Source of the DNA: Paracoccaceae bacterium
GTDB lineage: Bacteria > Pseudomonadota > Alphaproteobacteria > Rhodobacterales > Rhodobacteraceae
Length of the DNA: 6,481 bases
Direction: 5' to 3'
NCBI GenBank assembly: GCA_027069385.1
Contig: JALXER010000151.1
Coordinates: 1 to 6,481 of the forward strand
The notes beneath the pieces are model-generated. The model was given only the letters and a program-made list of their open reading frames with translations, made no database searches and was not told where the DNA came from. The stretch's first letter is position 1. Each line of letters begins with the position of its first letter. This document shows positions 4,673 to 6,481 of the stretch, one piece after another. A program made the position numbers and the translations under genes.

Positions 4673-6481
4673 CTAGCCAACCGGACCTTCAGGTACAAGC
4701 ACCTCGCGCTTGCCGACATGATTTGCAGGCGAAACTACGCCCATATCTTCCATTTCCTCGACCAGCTTTGCCGCCTTATTATAGCCGATCGACAGCTTGC
4801 GCTGGATATAGGAAATAGAGCACTTGCGATCGCGCGCCACAATGGCAATCGCCTGATCCAGCAGGGCGTTTTGTGTGGCTTCGGTCGAGCCAAGCCCCAG
4901 CACCAGATCGATTTCGGCGGCCTCCTCGCCTTTGGGCCCCTCCGAGATGCTCGACACATATTCCGGCACGCCCTGGGATTTCACAAATGAAACAATTTCC
5001 TCTACCTCTTCATCCGAAACAAACGGCCCGTGCACACGCACCATGCGCCCGCCGGACCCCATATAGAGCATATCGCCCTTGCCCAGCAGTTGCTCGGCAC
5101 CCATGGCGCCCAGCACCGTGCGGCTGTCGATTTTGCTGGTCACCTGAAAGCTGATCCGCGTTGGAAAATTGGATTTGATCGTGCCGGTAATCACATCGAC
5201 CGAGGGGCGTTGCGTCGCCATGATCAGGTGAATCCCCGCCGCGCGGGCCATCTGCGCCAGCCGCTGGATACAGGCTTCTATTTCCTTGCCCGCCACCATC
5301 ATCAGATCGGCCATCTCGTCAACGATCACGACGATATAGGGCATTTTCTCCAACTCGTATTCTTCGGTTTCGAATACCGGTTCGCCGGTGGCATCGTCGA
5401 ATCCGGTCTGCACCGTGCGGGTAAAGGCCTCGCCCTTGCGGATTGCATCCTCGACCCGGCCGTTAAACCCGTCAATGTTGCGCACATTGAGCTTGGACAT
5501 TTTGCGATAGCGTTCTTCCATCTCGGCCACGGCCCATTTCAGCGCCACCACGGCCTTTTTCGGGTCGGTCACCACGGGGGAAAGCAGGTGCGGAATGCCG
5601 TCGTAAACCGACAGTTCCAGCATTTTCGGGTCGATCATGATCATCCGGCACTGCTCGGGCGACAGGGCATAGATCAGCGACAGGATCATCGTGTTGATCC
5701 CTACCGATTTACCCGAACCGGTCGTACCGGCAATCAGCAAATGCGGCATCCGCGCCAGATTGACCACCACCGGATCGCCGCCAATATCCTTGCCCAGCGC
5801 CATCGGCAACTGATGCTTGCTGTCTCCGAACGCCTTGGAGGAAAAGATCTCGCGCAGGTAAACCGTTTCGCGGTGATCATTGGGCAATTCGATCCCGATA
5901 ATAGAGCGCCCGGGCACCGTCGAAACCCGCGCCGCCAGTGCCGACATAGAGCGCGCGATATCGTCGGCCAACCCGATTACCCGACTGGCCTTGACGCCCG
6001 CGGCGGGTTCCAGTTCGTACATGGTAACCACCGGCCCGGGGCGCACGCCGATGATCTCGCCGCGAATGCCGTAATCGTCCAGCACCGTTTCAAGCAACTT
6101 GGCATTCTCGGTCAACGCGTCGTCGCTTAAGTGTTCGCGCGAAATGGCAACCGGGCTGGTCAGCAATGACAAAGGCGGTGCCTGATAACCCTCGGTGCTG
6201 TCCGGTTCCAACGCCAGTTTGGGCTGTTCCTCGGCCTTGGCACGGCGGCTTTTGGGTTTGGGGCGCGGGTCGGGATGCTTGACCTTGGGTTCCTTGGGGG
6301 CTTTGGGAGTTTGCCAACCGTATTCATCCGCGCCGTCATCAGCGGCGGGCAATTCGCGGCTGACACCGCCCAGAACGGGATATTCGACTACAGAATCGGG
6401 CGATGTCGGCTGGATAACCTCGGGGTCAGGCGGGGCGGGCACCGTATCGGAAAGGCGGGCATCAAAGCCATCGCCCTGAAT
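4673..6481 (-). CDS. ftsK: DNA translocase FtsK, C-terminal 602 residues (5' end outside window)
   Basis: FtsK is the septal hexameric ATPase that pumps chromosome DNA at division and activates XerCD at dif. The frame is open to the window edge, so the N-terminal membrane domain is missing from view. A GTG at 6442 is only an internal codon. The visible part has a Pro/Lys-rich linker (about 6190-6440), including KAPKEPKVKHPDPRPKPKSRR. The motor follows: a domain around LLETVLDDYGIRGEI, Walker A GTTGSGKS at 5705-5728 and Walker B IVVIVDEM near 5320. A stretch FTRTVQTGFDDATGEPVFETEEYELE before Walker B is, in my recollection, usual in alphaproteobacterial FtsK. Then come MARAAGIHLIMATQRPSVDVITG and a C-terminal gamma winged helix (4673-4870, with SYIQRKLSIGYNKAAKL) that reads polar KOPS-type sequences. 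No damage is seen. Confidence 0.97.
   Translation of the reverse strand: MQGDGFDARLSDTVPAPPDPEVIQPTSPDSVVEYPVLGGVSRELPAADDGADEYGWQTPKAPKEPKVKHPDPRPKPKSRRAKAEEQPKLALEPDSTEGYQAPPLSLLTSPVAISREHLSDDALTENAKLLETVLDDYGIRGEIIGVRPGPVVTMYELEPAAGVKASRVIGLADDIARSMSALAARVSTVPGRSIIGIELPNDHRETVYLREIFSSKAFGDSKHQLPMALGKDIGGDPVVVNLARMPHLLIAGTTGSGKSVGINTMILSLIYALSPEQCRMIMIDPKMLELSVYDGIPHLLSPVVTDPKKAVVALKWAVAEMEERYRKMSKLNVRNIDGFNGRVEDAIRKGEAFTRTVQTGFDDATGEPVFETEEYELEKMPYIVVIVDEMADLMMVAGKEIEACIQRLAQMARAAGIHLIMATQRPSVDVITGTIKSNFPTRISFQVTSKIDSRTVLGAMGAEQLLGKGDMLYMGSGGRMVRVHGPFVSDEEVEEIVSFVKSQGVPEYVSSISEGPKGEEAAEIDLVLGLGSTEATQNALLDQAIAIVARDRKCSISYIQRKLSIGYNKAAKLVEEMEDMGVVSPANHVGKREVLVPEGPVG

Noticed and set aside
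5030..6130. Long plus-strand open frame (366 codons) opposite ftsK
   Set aside because: It is the antisense shadow of a strongly conserved FtsK motor; its His/Arg-rich translation resembles no protein family.
1..6481. CRISPR arrays, tRNA or rRNA genes, anti-phage or toxin-antitoxin modules
   Set aside because: I looked for regularly spaced repeats, RNA gene signatures and defence-type domains and saw none; the genes are mainly housekeeping.

Overview
The window looks like chromosome from an alphaproteobacterium of the Rhodobacterales (Roseobacter/Rhodobacter type). The reasons are its GC-rich codon use, a LolA gene directly downstream of FtsK, a CGPC-type thioredoxin/TPR protein, and the style of the small SecD-P1-like protein. 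These are family-level judgements from reading the translations; no database search was run.

Layout, left to right. Positions 1-310 hold a decayed IS5-type insertion sequence. Its transposase fragment (minus strand) runs off the left edge, and its right boundary appears to lie at a CTAG at 309-312, inside the last codons of the next gene. Positions 290-1992 are a tight three-gene minus-strand operon: S-formylglutathione hydrolase (fghA), a small exported or anchored protein resembling the SecD P1 head, and a YaiI/UPF0178 protein. The gaps are 3 bp and a 4-bp ATGA overlap. A 60-bp divergent gap (1993-2052) separates this operon from a plus-strand HD-domain phosphohydrolase (2053-2667). A plus-strand pair follows: a CnoX-like thioredoxin/TPR co-chaperone (2721-3611) and a 59-residue Trm112/UPF0434 protein (3621-3800).

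A 196-bp convergent gap (3801-3996) is packed with inverted repeats. It contains a structured element that may be a dispersed repeat and a GC-rich hairpin that probably ends the lolA transcript. The right end is minus-strand: lolA (3997-4617), preceded by the C-terminal 602 residues of the DNA translocase FtsK (4673 to beyond 6481).

Most genes are housekeeping: formaldehyde detoxification (FghA), protein quality control (CnoX), lipoprotein transport to the outer membrane (LolA) and chromosome segregation at division (FtsK). I see no convincing new multi-gene system. The points most worth a second look are the structured intergenic element, the unexplained SecD-P1-like protein in the fghA operon, and the IS scar that seems to have rewritten the YaiI C-terminus.
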